Shown: positions 1 through 9,528, counted from the stretch's first letter. The stretch: 64,000 nt of DNA from an uncultured Alphaproteobacteria bacterium (GCA_944390195.1 CALXOZ010000004.1:57359-121358); one strand, 5' to 3'. The notes: generated by a model from the sequence alone, not told the origin. Translations and numbers: made by a program.

Positions 1-1310
1 TTATCGCAAACGGCTTTTTCTTTTAAAATACTGGAAGAATAAAGGAGCCCTTCCCCTTGAAAAACGGAGGAGGTGTTTTGCTGTTTGAAAACGGAAGAAA
101 ATTCCGTCTTGTCTTGTAATAAAGAAGAAAAGCTTTGTTGTTCTTTCAGCGCCGTATTGTTCAAAGATGGTTGAATGAACGCTTGCGGTGAATTTTCTTT
201 GTTCGCTGGGTTGACGAATGAAAGAGGTCGTGTTTCCTTTGAAAACGACGGGTCTTGTTGTAAATGACGACCGTCTGATGGATCGGTGCGGTTTGTGCCG
301 TCATTATTGGCTATGATTTCACTTGCCTTTTGTTCTTTTGTTTTTTTAGCCTGAAGAGGGCGCGATTGGATCGTAACATCAAGATGGATGTTTGTACCTG
401 CCGGCAATTGGGAAGCTAAGTGCTCGGCTTGTTGTAAAGCGAAATTTTCCTGATTGCCTGAAAGAGGCTGGTTTTTTCCTTCAATGTTTTTTTGTTCCGT
501 TACCTCAACGGCTTCCGGAAGGAAAAAACTTCCAGCCAAAGGCTCTGATTGTGATGATAGGGGGAGTGATGGATTGTTATTTCTTTTTATGGACAGGGAA
601 AGGGGATCCATGGAAAAGCCGGAATGATCAAAGGACGAATTTGCAAGGAAAGTAGGGGATACTTGAACATTTTCTTGAGAAACAGAGGGCGTTTCTTGAG
701 TATGAACGCTGTTATGCGCGCCTGTTTCGTCAGCGTATTGCAAGGGGATGGAAAATTCAGATGTTATGACCGGTTTAGAATTGTTTATGCCGTATGCAGA
801 ATTATCGGGTTTACAAGATGTAACGGCTTTTTCTTCAACGGTTGTTGCAGATACTGTATCGGACTGTTCAAATGAGGAATTGATCTCTTTTTGCCTGACT
901 GCGTTTTCCTGTGCCGGTTCGTAAGCCAAAGAGTTGCTTTTCGGTTCGGGAATATTTTTCCTATTTTGAAAAGCATCTTCTTTTTCACTCATTTTTTGCA
1001 GTTTTTCACTTGCCCGTGTACGTTTGATATGTAATTTGACGACATCAGTCTTTCGAAGAGGCTCTTTTTTGATTTCCGAATTTCTTAGAAGGTTGCTGTT
1101 ATCAAAATCAGCTTGTATAAAATTGAAAAATACGGCTTTATTCCTTTCTGTTTTTCCAGCTTCATCTGGTGTGTAATTTTCGTTTTTGTATGATGGTTTT
1201 TGTGTCCGTAGAGTGTGAAGATCGTTTTTTTCAACGTTAAAGGCTTGCTTTTCCGTATCCGAAGCTGTCGGTGTCGTACTGATTAATAAATTGAAAACGG
1301 AAAGATCCAT
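1..1310 (-). CDS. Low-complexity protein, 5' part only, possibly FliK-like (runs off left edge)
   Basis: The frame is open from an ATG at 1310 to the window edge, about 436 codons without a stop, preceded by a good ribosome site (AAAGGA, about 7 nt upstream). The product is hydrophilic, rich in Ser, Gln, Asn, Lys and Glu, and has no signal peptide or membrane segment. It starts MDLSVFNLLIST. A short hydrophobic-patterned stretch around residue 310-330 (HLASQLPAGTNIHLDVTI) is the only part that looks folded. Long disordered N-terminal halves followed by a compact C-terminal domain are typical of flagellar hook-length control protein FliK, and this is my best guess, but the diagnostic C-terminal domain would lie outside the window. 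No flagellar genes are visible nearby. The long frame with a normal RBS is good evidence that it is a gene; the function is weakly supported. Confidence 0.6.
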   Translation of the reverse strand, partial: MDLSVFNLLISTTPTASDTEKQAFNVEKNDLHTLRTQKPSYKNENYTPDEAGKTERNKAVFFNFIQADFDNSNLLRNSEIKKEPLRKTDVVKLHIKRTRASEKLQKMSEKEDAFQNRKNIPEPKSNSLAYEPAQENAVRQKEINSSFEQSDTVSATTVEEKAVTSCKPDNSAYGINNSKPVITSEFSIPLQYADETGAHNSVHTQETPSVSQENVQVSPTFLANSSFDHSGFSMDPLSLSIKRNNNPSLPLSSQSEPLAGSFFLPEAVEVTEQKNIEGKNQPLSGNQENFALQQAEHLASQLPAGTNIHLDVTIQSRPLQAKKTKEQKASEIIANNDGTNRTDPSDGRHLQQDPSFSKETRPLSFVNPANKENSPQAFIQPSLNNTALKEQQSFSSLLQDKTEFSSVFKQQNTSSVFQGEGLLYSSSILKEKAVCD

Positions 1311-3067
1311 AACGTTTTTCCTTTACTTAAAGAACTGTATTTTATTATGCAATTATCATGCCATTTTTTTGTTTTTCAGATATAAAAAAACAGGGGTTTC
1401 ATTTTTACAGAAAACTTCTTTGCTGTAATAAATCATGACTGCGCGGAATAAGAGGCTGAAAAATTAAAAGGAAGTTTCAAAACGAACCGTACCCGAATTA
1501 TAAGAGTAACAAAAATCTGTTATTTCCTTAAAAAATCCCCGCCCGTATGGGAAAATGTTGGTAACATTACTCTAAAAACTGATCTGGTTTGATAAACAAA
1601 ATCTTCCTTTGTCGTTGGACAAATCAAAACAAACACATCAATATCCATGATTAATGATCTTGAACCTGTTACCATAAACGGATATTTGTCCGAGGTGTGT
1701 TCTGTAAAAACTTATTTTTCATCCTGAAAGTATGACTTGCAGACCGTTTAAAATGCCGGAACAGTTTTTTTCACGGTTGCCCCCTATACTTAATTCTTAC
1801 AGAAAAAACTGATAGGGGAGGGAAAAATGTTTCCAAAAAAACTTCAATAAACGTATCTGGGTTGTTCAGGCGACAAAAAATTGCAAAGGGAAAAAGAAAC
1901 GTCATTAAAAACGGTTTTGATATAAAAACGGGAATTTAAAGATTGTTGTTCTCCTGTTTTCAGAGTTTCTTTTAACGTTGACTGCAAACAAGCTGGAAAC
2001 AGCTCTCTATTTTCTGAATTTCTTTTAAGCGTGTTTGCGAGAGTGTTTGATAAAAAGCCGGCTAGTATGAAAAGACTTGACGGCTTATGTTTTGATAATG
2101 TTTTTTTAAGCTGTGATGCGCAAGGGGCGATGCTGGTTTTAGTGTGTTTAATCTTTAGATCCGGTAAATGGTCTGTCTGATTAGCAGTGCCCTTTTTAAT
2201 AACAGGTAAAAGTGTGTGTTATGACTTTTTAAACGGGCAACGGTATAACACATGAGGAGCAATCTTTTAAAAACAATTTTATAAAATACCTTTTTCCGGT
2301 TGTTTTGTTCTTGAAATCTGCAACATAAAAAGACTCTTTTGCAGTGAATTAAAGATATTTTGAAAAAACAATGTGTTATTTAAATATAAATGTTAAAAGC
2401 AATACACTAGTCCTGTAAAATTATTATTGAAGTCGGAATGATTGAAAAATTTCCGTATAGATACTTACTGGCGATTTTTTTTAAGTTACGAGGGCAAACA
2501 GTCGATTTTCGTTTTTTTTCGGCGCTGTTTCTCAAATTCCCTTGTTTTTTATGATATTCGATTTATTTTTCTGGAATAAAAGGCATATGAAATAGAATAG
2601 TTTTCATACGGGAATAGGCTTGTAAAATCGAATGATTGAACGGCAGAAAAGTTGTAAGGGAAAGATGACTTTGTTGATTTGCATGATGGCGGTTCAATTA
2701 TTCAAATTTGTGAAAAACGGTTTTCTTTATTCATTGGCGTTCCGGTTTGTGATTTATTTGTCCCCTGTTTTTCCGATGTCTTATTTTAGACGAGAATGTT
2801 TTTATGGTTTTTGACGATTTTGCTTTCCCGAATACAAAACAAGATGGTTATACTGATTTTATGGCTGAAGTGCCTATATTAATAAATCTTTTTTGCAAAA
2901 ACATTCTGCGCCGGTAATGAGGAAGGAAGCATTATGATAGGGCTCTTGAGGTAAAAAAAAGCTTTGTGTATTTTTTTTGAGTATCGGAACGCTTTTATCT
3001 TAAATTGACTTTTTTGTGATTGAAAAGGCAAAGCTTATCTCTTTCAGTCGAATAAGCCGCTCTAATG
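1311..3067. other. Gene-poor intergenic stretch
   Basis: About 1.75 kb of AT-rich DNA without a credible gene. Short frames exist (for example a 60-codon plus-strand frame at 2632-2814, and an RBS-like GGGGAGGG before a 7-codon frame near 1827) but none has a recognisable product. A roughly 85-codon plus-strand frame without start codon ends near 2180. The inverted repeat CCCCTAT / ATAGGGG lies near 1791-1818. I see no tRNA and none of the signature sequences of tmRNA, RNase P RNA or SRP RNA. Confidence 0.5.
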
Positions 3068-3096
3068 AAAAAGCCCTTCCGGAAGGGAAGGGCTTT
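3068..3096 (-). terminator. Intrinsic terminator of rpsD
   Basis: On the minus strand an 11-bp stem AAAGCCCTTCC / GGAAGGGCTTT with a short loop is followed by a T run, starting about 10 nt after the rpsD stop codon. Confidence 0.85.
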
Positions 3097-3105
3097 GAAA
3101 ACATA

Positions 3106-3720
3106 TTAACGCGAATAGAATTCGACGACCAGATTCGGTTCCATCTGAACAGGATAAGGAACGTCTGCCAACTTGGGAATACGCAAGAAAGTTCCTTTAC
3201 CGGCTTTATGGTCGACTTCCATATATTCCGGAATATCGCGTTCGGTAGAAGCTTCCGCTTCCAAAACGATAGCCAGTTGACGCGATTTTTCACGGACGGA
3301 GATTTCATCTCCTTCTTTGACTTGATAAGAAGGAATGTTGACACGTTTTCCGTTTACAAGAATATGACCGTGATTGACAAATTGACGCGCTGCAAAAACA
3401 GTCGGGACAAATTTCATGCGGTAAACGATTGCATCCAAGCGGCTTTCCAACAAACCGATCAAATGTTCGGACGTATCACCGCTACGACGAATAGCCTCTG
3501 CATAATATTTACGCAATTGCTTTTCGGAAACATTACCGTAATAACCTTTTAATTTTTGTTTTGCCAACAACTGTGTTCCATAGTCGGTTGGTTTTCCTTT
3601 ATGTTGACCATGTTGACCGGGACCGTATTCACGACGGTTCACAGGACTTTTGGCTCTTCCCCATAAATTAACCCCCAAACGACGGTTGATTTTAAATTTA
3701 GCGGCTAAACGCTTAGACAT
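3106..3720 (-). CDS. rpsD: 30S ribosomal protein S4
   Basis: 204 residues, the normal length for S4. The N-terminus [16 protein letters not shown] is alphaproteobacterial in style, and the S4 RNA-binding domain lies around residues 94-155 ([11 protein letters not shown], then [18 protein letters not shown]). S4 binds 16S rRNA early in small-subunit assembly and in many bacteria represses its own mRNA. The start is preceded by GGAG at a normal distance. It is monocistronic here: a strong terminator follows, and upstream lies a 146-bp leader with two hairpins (see separate entry). mlaC is upstream on the same strand. Confidence 0.97.
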   Translation of the reverse strand: MSKRLAAKFKINRRLGVNLWGRAKSPVNRREYGPGQHGQHKGKPTDYGTQLLAKQKLKGYYGNVSEKQLRKYYAEAIRRSGDTSEHLIGLLESRLDAIVYRMKFVPTVFAARQFVNHGHILVNGKRVNIPSYQVKEGDEISVREKSRQLAIVLEAEASTERDIPEYMEVDHKAGKGTFLRIPKLADVPYPVQMEPNLVVEFYSR

Positions 3721-3749
3721 AGTTTATAACTCCATTTTTATTGTTTTTG

Positions 3750-3812
3750 TCCCGATAGTCTGCATCTATACTATAATGCAGCGGGGCGGCATGCCGTCCG
3801 CATTCTCGGAAA
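3750..3812 (-). promoter_or_regulatory. rpsD leader with two adjacent hairpins
   Basis: Between the candidate promoter and the rpsD start the minus strand carries a GC-rich near-palindrome centred on GGCATGCC (about 3781-3801) followed directly by CTGCAT / ATGCAG around an AT loop (about 3761-3782). Neither is followed by a T run, so they do not look like an mlaC terminator. Because S4 is a classical autogenous repressor, a regulatory leader is plausible, but this is inference. Confidence 0.35.
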
Positions 3813-3822
3813 TAGGGTTGAA

Positions 3823-3850
3823 AGTTTAACAAAAAAAACTGAAAAGTCAA
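3823..3850 (-). promoter_or_regulatory. Candidate sigma-70 promoter for rpsD
   Basis: TTGACT (-35, 3845-3850) and TAAACT (-10, 3823-3828), 16 bp apart, lie in the mlaC-rpsD gap. The -35 is good and the -10 is mediocre. Confidence 0.35.
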
Positions 3851-3866
3851 TTACCGGCGCAGTTAT

Positions 3867-4478
3867 TTAAGCGCTTTTTTTCAAAGTTTCGTTCTTTTTT
3901 TGCATTTGAGCGACCAAAGCGGACACATCGCCTCCGTTTTGTTGTAAAATAGATGTGTATTCATTACGGTAGCTCATTAACATACTGACACCTTCAACAA
4001 CCAGATCCGCCAGTTTCAAGGTTCCTTTTTTGTCGACGATCCGCCAAATGACTTCGACATTGTTCTGGGTTTCCGGCAATTCTATGGACGACGTGATATA
4101 AAAATCTCCGCTTTCGCTTTTCCGGCTGCCTTTGAAGACGATTTCATCACCGGCATAATCACTGAACCGTTTTGTCCATGTGTAGATGATATTATCGGTT
4201 AAAGCGTCCGTATATGTTTGGATTTGTTCAGGGGTTGCCGTGCGTGCATAGCGTCCCAAAGTGAAACGGGCAGCCGTTTTAAGATCGACTGCGGACAGGA
4301 ATGTTTTCCGGAAGGACTGTTGTTTTTCTTCTAAAGGCGCTTTAGATTTTACGACATTGACCATGATGTCGTCCGCCAAGCCTTTGGCGAATTTGTCCAC
4401 TTCCGCAATATCGGCGGAAAATGCGGGGGTGATGTAAGCAAGTGTGCATAAAATAAGGAAGAAGATATTTTTTTTCAT
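3867..4478 (-). CDS. mlaC: Periplasmic phospholipid-binding protein MlaC
   Basis: 203 residues with a Sec signal peptide (residues 1-21, ending AFSA). The remainder matches the Ttg2D/MlaC family: the block RKTFLSAVDLKTAARFTLG near residue 60 and the closing region where family members end with a self-association segment. MlaC carries phospholipid across the periplasm between the outer-membrane MlaA complex and the inner-membrane MlaFEDB transporter, keeping the outer leaflet asymmetric. mlaA lies 11 bp upstream on the same strand, so the two form one transcription unit; mlaFEDB is not in the window. Confidence 0.88.
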   Translation of the reverse strand: MKKNIFFLILCTLAYITPAFSADIAEVDKFAKGLADDIMVNVVKSKAPLEEKQQSFRKTFLSAVDLKTAARFTLGRYARTATPEQIQTYTDALTDNIIYTWTKRFSDYAGDEIVFKGSRKSESGDFYITSSIELPETQNNVEVIWRIVDKKGTLKLADLVVEGVSMLMSYRNEYTSILQQNGGDVSALVAQMQKKNETLKKSA

Positions 4479-4489
4479 CTGTAGCCTCT

Positions 4490-5284
4490 TTATTCGTCAA
4501 ATTCGTCATCTAAAGAAAATTCATAAGCGGCTTTTTCATCGCCGTCCGTTTTTTCACCTTTAGCATTTTCAATGGCTTTTTTACGGTATTGCTGATACAT
4601 GGAGCGCATATAAACATAGAAATCCAAAGCGGATTTTCGTCCTTCATCGAGCAGATCCAAGCTGTTTTCATAACCGGCGAGGGCTTCAAGGACGTCTGCC
4701 GTGAAAAAAGCGCGGGTGACATCAATTTTATCGTTTTGATAAGAAACGTAAGTGAAGGGATCGAACGCGATGTTCGCGACGGTTCCGGTAAAATCGCGCA
4801 CATTGGACGGACCGAGGAAAGGAGCGACTAGATAAGGTCCGGAGGGAACGCCCCATAAAGCCAAAGTTGTCCCGAAACCCTGATAGTTGGGAGGAATGCC
4901 CATTTTTTCAGCAACGTCGAATATGCCTAGAAACCCCAGAGTCGAATTGATGATAAAGCGTGACAAATCCAGTCCGGCGTTTTTCAGGTTGAATTGCAAC
5001 AGGTCGTTGACAACGGTCAAAGGAATTTTCAGATTGCTTAAAAAGGTTCTGACTTTTGTCCTGAAGCCGACTGTTGTGATTGCCCGATACCCCTTTGTGA
5101 CGGGACGTAACACATATTTGTCCGCCGTCATGTTAAAAGCGAATATTTTGCGATTGACAGGTTCCCACGGGTCGTTCGCTTCATAATAGGCATCCAATGC
5201 AGCCGGATCGGTGGGTTTTGTCGCACAACCCGTTGCAAACAGCAAAAAAAATAAAATAAAAATAAACTTACATTTCTTCATCAT
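4490..5284 (-). CDS. mlaA: Outer-membrane lipoprotein MlaA (VacJ)
   Basis: 264 residues. A lipoprotein signal ends FATGC with Cys20 as the lipidated residue. The VacJ core follows, starting NDPWEPVNRKIFAFN near residue 37, with further family landmarks FIINSTLGFLGIFDVA and GFGTTLALWGVPSGPYLV. The C-terminal about 40 residues are acidic and disordered. MlaA forms a ring in the outer membrane that removes mislocalised phospholipid and hands it to MlaC, encoded 11 bp downstream. The start has two consecutive ATG codons and a weak ribosome site, so either could be used. Confidence 0.93.
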   Translation of the reverse strand: MMKKCKFIFILFFLLFATGCATKPTDPAALDAYYEANDPWEPVNRKIFAFNMTADKYVLRPVTKGYRAITTVGFRTKVRTFLSNLKIPLTVVNDLLQFNLKNAGLDLSRFIINSTLGFLGIFDVAEKMGIPPNYQGFGTTLALWGVPSGPYLVAPFLGPSNVRDFTGTVANIAFDPFTYVSYQNDKIDVTRAFFTADVLEALAGYENSLDLLDEGRKSALDFYVYMRSMYQQYRKKAIENAKGEKTDGDEKAAYEFSLDDEFDE

Positions 5285-5306
5285 ACAGGCAGATTAGCGC
5301 TATGAA

Positions 5307-5336
5307 AAATTTCAGACAAGCTTTTTTCTGAAATTT
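5307..5336. promoter_or_regulatory. Inverted repeat in the mlaA / 5405 divergent region
   Basis: A 9-bp perfect inverted repeat (AAATTTCAG / CTGAAATTT, 12-nt spacer) lies between the divergent starts of mlaA and the next gene. It could be an operator. There is no T run on the relevant side to make it a terminator. Confidence 0.3.
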
Positions 5337-5370
5337 GATTAAAATTTACTTTTTTCAGAGAGGTTAAAAG

Positions 5371-5376
5371 TATACT
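5371..5376 (+). promoter_or_regulatory. Candidate -10 element for the 5405 gene
   Basis: TATACT lies 34 bp before the start codon; no strong -35 is visible at 16-18 bp, so this is a partial promoter call. Confidence 0.3.
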
Positions 5377-5404
5377 CTGGTTGTAAAAATCGGGGAAATG
5401 AAGA

Positions 5405-6283
5405 ATGATTGATACGAAAAGCGATAAAATACATATGCATCAGGTGAATACTCTTTTCGGGATTGTTGAAGAACCTGACGAGGTTGATGAAGATGTCGAT
5501 TTTGCCAAAGAGGATCTGTATCGCGCTTTATCGCCGCAGGATCATACAGATGCGCAACAGGTGTTTCGCTTTTCAAATATATCCTATTATCACCCTGAAA
5601 TTATCGTTAAAAAAAATATAAAGGAGTTGTTGCCTTACATTAATGAGTTGTCTTTGTTTGAACAACGTTGGGGGTTCATTGGAAAAACGGTTGATCGTGA
5701 GGAATGGTGCCAGTGGACTGAAAAAGAGGCTGTTCCCCTTTTGAATAATTTGATCAAATCCTGCGAAAAATATCAGATACTGGAACCTAAAGCTTTATAC
5801 TCCTATTTTTTCTGTTCGGCGCAAGACGATATGTTGTTTTTATATGAAGCTAACAGAAAGAATATTTTTTTGACATTGAAAATGCCGCGTTTGAAAAACG
5901 GTGTTTGTTTTACCGATCAAATTGTGAAAAAGGATTCCGGAAAGACGGATGTAATTGCGGTTGTGGCTGTTAATATGGGAAAAAACATTTCCGAAACAGC
6001 TAAACGTTATTTGTCTTTGGGGCGTTCAAAAGATTACTATTATTTAAACGGTTTCGTTTTGGAATTATTAGACGCTATGACGCGATATGTCGCAGATGTC
6101 GTTTACAAACAGGAATATTGTTCGGGAGACATCTACGACTTGGGATACGCTCGGGAAAATTATCCTCAAATTCAATCTTCTTTGATACGCATGTTGGACG
6201 CTTCTTTGATTGATATCCGCTTTAACAAAGATTCCCGCATGACACCGGATTATTCTTCTTTAGCCTTAATAGCCCCCCGTTAG
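5405..6283 (+). CDS. Stand-alone cobalamin-dependent methionine synthase activation domain
   Basis: 292 residues without a signal peptide. After an acidic N-terminus (20-40) the protein follows the AdoMet-binding reactivation domain of MetH: a helix-rich entry around 72-92 (LLPYIN, then FEQRWGF), the LYSYFFCSAQDDM strand at 131-143, the F..DQIVKKDSGKTDVIAV block at 169-186, a long helix YYLNGFVLELLDAMTRYVAD at 212-231, and the terminal SRMTPDYSS. In MetH this domain binds AdoMet and reductively remethylates oxidised cob(II)alamin. Here it is not joined to the catalytic domains, so a split methionine synthase is implied. The RxxxGY AdoMet motif of MetH appears only as RENYP near 250-254, so binding may differ. 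No other methionine gene is adjacent. Confidence 0.7.
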   Translation: MIDTKSDKIHMHQVNTLFGIVEEPDEVDEDVDFAKEDLYRALSPQDHTDAQQVFRFSNISYYHPEIIVKKNIKELLPYINELSLFEQRWGFIGKTVDREEWCQWTEKEAVPLLNNLIKSCEKYQILEPKALYSYFFCSAQDDMLFLYEANRKNIFLTLKMPRLKNGVCFTDQIVKKDSGKTDVIAVVAVNMGKNISETAKRYLSLGRSKDYYYLNGFVLELLDAMTRYVADVVYKQEYCSGDIYDLGYARENYPQIQSSLIRMLDASLIDIRFNKDSRMTPDYSSLALIAPR

Positions 6284-6298
6284 AACATAAAAATGAGG

Positions 6299-6868
6299 CT
6301 ATTTTTTCCCACGAGACCGGATTTGCTCTTCGATTGTCGGCAATACGTCTTCGATTTTTTCGACATAAGTCAATAAGCGGGCGTGTTCAGGGCGGATATA
6401 ACCCGCATCAATCAAATCGTCAATCATTTTTTTCAACGGTTCCCAAAAACAGTCGGCGTTGTACATGATGATAGGTTTGTCATGTTCTCCAAGTTGTTTA
6501 AGGGTCATGACTTCAAAAATTTCATCCAATGTCCCGATGCCGCCGGGAAGAACACAAAATGCGTCGGAAGATTCCAGCATTGCGTCTTTGCGGATATGTA
6601 AAGAAGGTAAGATCTTTAGTTCGCTCAATGTTAAAACCTGTTTTTCGCGATCTTGCAACAACGTGTTGATAATTCCAATGACAGTTCCACCGGATTCTAA
6701 ACAACCTTTCGCAACGGCTCCCATCATGCCGGCGTGTCCTGCCCCGTAAACCAGCCGGATATTGTTTTCGGCTAAGATTTTCCCCAATTTAAAAGCGTCC
6801 TGAACATATCTTGGATTCTTTCCGTTGGCGGAACCGCAAAAAATTCCTAACGATTTTATATTGAACAT
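6299..6868 (-). CDS. LOG-family nucleoside 5'-monophosphate phosphoribohydrolase
   Basis: 189 residues, Rossmann-like. The family signature PGGIGTLDE is at 108-116, with RKDAM at 93-97 and a glycine-rich phosphate site GAGHAGMMG at 42-50. LOG proteins hydrolyse the N-glycosidic bond of (cytokinin) nucleoside monophosphates to release the free base and ribose 5-phosphate. In bacteria the physiological role is usually nucleotide salvage and is often mis-named lysine decarboxylase. The gene converges on the preceding plus-strand gene and diverges from the next. Confidence 0.88.
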   Translation of the reverse strand: MFNIKSLGIFCGSANGKNPRYVQDAFKLGKILAENNIRLVYGAGHAGMMGAVAKGCLESGGTVIGIINTLLQDREKQVLTLSELKILPSLHIRKDAMLESSDAFCVLPGGIGTLDEIFEVMTLKQLGEHDKPIIMYNADCFWEPLKKMIDDLIDAGYIRPEHARLLTYVEKIEDVLPTIEEQIRSRGKK

Positions 6869-6950
6869 TTTTATTGTCCCGTTTAAGATAAAGTAATAAT
6901 TACAGGGTTATTATAAAAAAATATTTATTAAACATTTCTTACGGCAGACC

Positions 6951-8117
6951 ATGAAACGTGTTTTTGTTTTTATTTTCTTAGCAATGTCTTTTTTATATCC
7001 GCAATATCTTTCAGCTCAACTGATGGATGACTTGTTTGAAGAAGAGGATTTCAATTCTTCAGAAATAAAAAAAATGCAAGAAAATGAAGAAGCCAGAAAA
7101 AAAGCCGAAGCGTCAAATAAAAAAGAAACAGCCCGAAAACCTTCTGTTGCCAGCCAGTCGGGAAAAACTTCCGTTTCTGAAAATGTGGCGACAGTACAGG
7201 GAAATGTAAAAACGCCTTCTTCTGTTGTTTCTGTGCCGTCCGCTGTAAATGCGTCTGAAAATCAGAGTGCAACGCAAGAAAATGAAAAGCAAAACGTTCC
7301 AGCCGCCCGTACCAAGACTTTCCCGAAAAGCACGTTCAGTCTGTCCGCTCAAAAACCTCAAAAAATAGAAACAGTGGCTTTGCCGTCTATCGGATCCGGT
7401 AAGGTGCCGGATCTGCCGGATCTGGGATCGAAGGCTTTTAAAGAAGATGAAAATCTGTCTTTGTTTGAAATGAGGGCGAAAAGGACTGGATCTTCCGATA
7501 CGAATGTATTGAATTTTGATATTGCCGGTATCAAATTAAAGATGACTCCCGAAGAGGTTATGGAAAAAGCTCAAGCCGCAGGCTTTACCCTGAAATGGAA
7601 AAATTTCGCGATTCCTGATTTAAACGAGTGGAAATACAAAAGAATCTGTATGGACAACTTTTTATTTACATATGAAAACAAAAAACGTTGTGTCAGAGAA
7701 ATAGCCCAGTATAATAATAGTGAATATATCAGTCGGCTTGTTTTTGAAAACAAAAAGCGGCGGGAAACTTTAAGCATTGATTTTTCTAGCTTTTTTTCCA
7801 ATAATGAAGCTTATTATATCCGCTATGTCAGCAAAGGGGATCATTCTTTGGGAACAACCGATGAAGCCCATTATCTTAAAACAAGACGGCGTCAGGAATT
7901 TTTACGTTTGTTAATTACCAAATACGGGGCTCCTGATGATGAACAGGCTTTGTTGTGGGGTGTTTCCGGTATTACGGCGACATTACAGGCTGAATTAAAC
8001 GAATCTTTCTTAGATGCAACAATAATTCTGGAAGATTCTTCTATCGCCGATACCGATTTTGAAAAAATGTCTATTGATGACGCGACAAAGCCTGCTATCG
8101 AAAAATTCAGTTTTTAA
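6951..8117 (+). CDS. Secreted protein of unknown function with disordered N-terminal half
   Basis: 388 residues. A signal peptide (1-22, ending YLSA) is followed by a charged, Lys/Glu/Ser/Ala-rich low-complexity region to about 165. A compact domain of about 200 residues follows and starts FDIAGIKLKMTPEEVMEKA; this resembles periplasmic domains that begin with a GI.LGMS.eEv-type motif. I recognise no catalytic residues. Four Cys are not obviously paired. It is likely exported to the periplasm. The start is preceded by only a weak ribosome site, but the signal peptide fixes it. Confidence 0.75.
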   Translation: MKRVFVFIFLAMSFLYPQYLSAQLMDDLFEEEDFNSSEIKKMQENEEARKKAEASNKKETARKPSVASQSGKTSVSENVATVQGNVKTPSSVVSVPSAVNASENQSATQENEKQNVPAARTKTFPKSTFSLSAQKPQKIETVALPSIGSGKVPDLPDLGSKAFKEDENLSLFEMRAKRTGSSDTNVLNFDIAGIKLKMTPEEVMEKAQAAGFTLKWKNFAIPDLNEWKYKRICMDNFLFTYENKKRCVREIAQYNNSEYISRLVFENKKRRETLSIDFSSFFSNNEAYYIRYVSKGDHSLGTTDEAHYLKTRRRQEFLRLLITKYGAPDDEQALLWGVSGITATLQAELNESFLDATIILEDSSIADTDFEKMSIDDATKPAIEKFSF

Positions 8118-9495
8118 TTTTTTCTCCGATTAAAAGCTGTTGACGTTAGTCCGTTTTTTGTTCGCCCCTAGATAAGGCAGGGACTGATGAACTCTTGGTA
8201 GCATAAAGTCCTTTTGAAAAAATATATTGTCAAAAGATGGGAACTCCGTGTATCTCCAATGTAATGAATACAATATTTTTATCTTGGGGATAATTCATTA
8301 TTTATCTTGATAACATATCTGATTTTCCAGAAACCTAGCATACTTTTTTCTTTGCAAGCCGTTCGGGCGCGAAGAAAAGATTTCCATGAACTCGGTTTCT
8401 GATGAAATAATAAGGTGGACGGATATCTGAAAATATTGATTAAGAATTTGTTTTAACGGGAAATGTTAAATTTGATTGTAGAGGTTGTATAAAAAAATAA
8501 AGGCTTGTAAAAAAGAGTTTCTTTTTTTTGTGGAAAAGTCACCTCTTAAAGTTGTTTCCATTGAATTTTCGGTGATGTTTGAGTAATGACTTTAATGAAA
8601 AAACAACCTTTTGAAAATGAAAAATGTATCTGTATATTTTAACATTTTTTGTTCAAAATCAATTTTTGGAAAATATTGCAGTGATGATAATGAGGTTTTT
8701 ATAACTGTGAAACGCCTGACTTTTAACATATTAAACGGCTTTTAATGAGGCATTAATCGGGCTTATGGGAATTTTGAGACAGGCTATTTTTATCGTGTAA
8801 ATTGTGGAATGTCTTTGTTTTTTATGATGACGATGTTTTACAGCTCTGAAGACAAAATTCGATTTTATTAATGAAAATATGTTTTTTATCAATTGATAAA
8901 GGGATAAAGGCGTTAAAACATATGCGAAACCTCCCTTGATAAGGGAAAAGACTATTGCCACAATGTTGAAACAAAAATAAGGCTTAAAAAGCAGGTAATA
9001 TTTTTATGGAGATTTCAAAACGTATGAAAATCGGATGCGTATGTGTCCAGCGCTTGGAAATGCGATTCTCTGTTAAGTGATGTAAGTTTAACTCTTGAGT
9101 GTTTTTTACGAGGTAAAAAGAATAATTTAAGAATGGGCAAGAAAATCTGTGCAGTATTATTCTTGAATACTTTAAAATTATTAATGGAAAATAATTGATA
9201 AAGACGTGAAAAGTTCCAGTATTTGAAAACAGGATTTTCCGACTTATTCAAAGATATTTCCAATCATATTATTATGCGGCACCGAAAGATATTGATAATC
9301 CATAAATGCGGAATATGGAAAGGTGTGATCTAAAAAAACGCCGGTTCTGAAAGCTTGGAAGGACATTATTTGTCTGTAAAAATCAGAAGTTTTTTTATGG
9401 TGTATGGCACGACGGAATTTTTTGTTATGTTAATTTTTCGTAGAGGATTCACAAAAAGGATCAAAGTGTCAGGATAGGAAATTTTTATATTCACA
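8118..9495. other. Gene-poor intergenic stretch
   Basis: About 1.4 kb, very AT-rich, with only short frames (minus-strand frames of 76 and 82 codons at 8731-8961 and 9015-9263) that lack ribosome sites and recognisable products. No RNA gene was recognised. No terminator was seen directly behind the 6951-8117 gene. Confidence 0.5.
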
Positions 9496-9499
9496 AAAA

Positions 9500-9528
9500 A
9501 ACAGACCAAAAAATTATTTTGGTCTGTT
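9500..9528 (-). terminator. Intrinsic terminator of the lipoprotein gene 9549-10106
   Basis: A perfect 12-bp stem AACAGACCAAAA / TTTTGGTCTGTT with a 5-nt loop is followed on the minus strand by a run of seven T. It starts about 20 nt after the stop codon. Confidence 0.9.

Noticed and set aside
1311..3067. Possible tmRNA, RNase P RNA or SRP RNA in this gap (also checked in 8118-9495)
   Set aside because: None of the conserved signature sequences of these RNAs was found on either strand.
3000..3552. Two frames over rpsD (178-codon plus, 114-codon minus)
   Set aside because: They lie in other frames of the certain S4 gene and have no family features.
8731..9263. Minus-strand frames of 76 and 82 codons
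   Set aside because: No ribosome site and no recognisable protein features; AT-rich composition gives such frames by chance.
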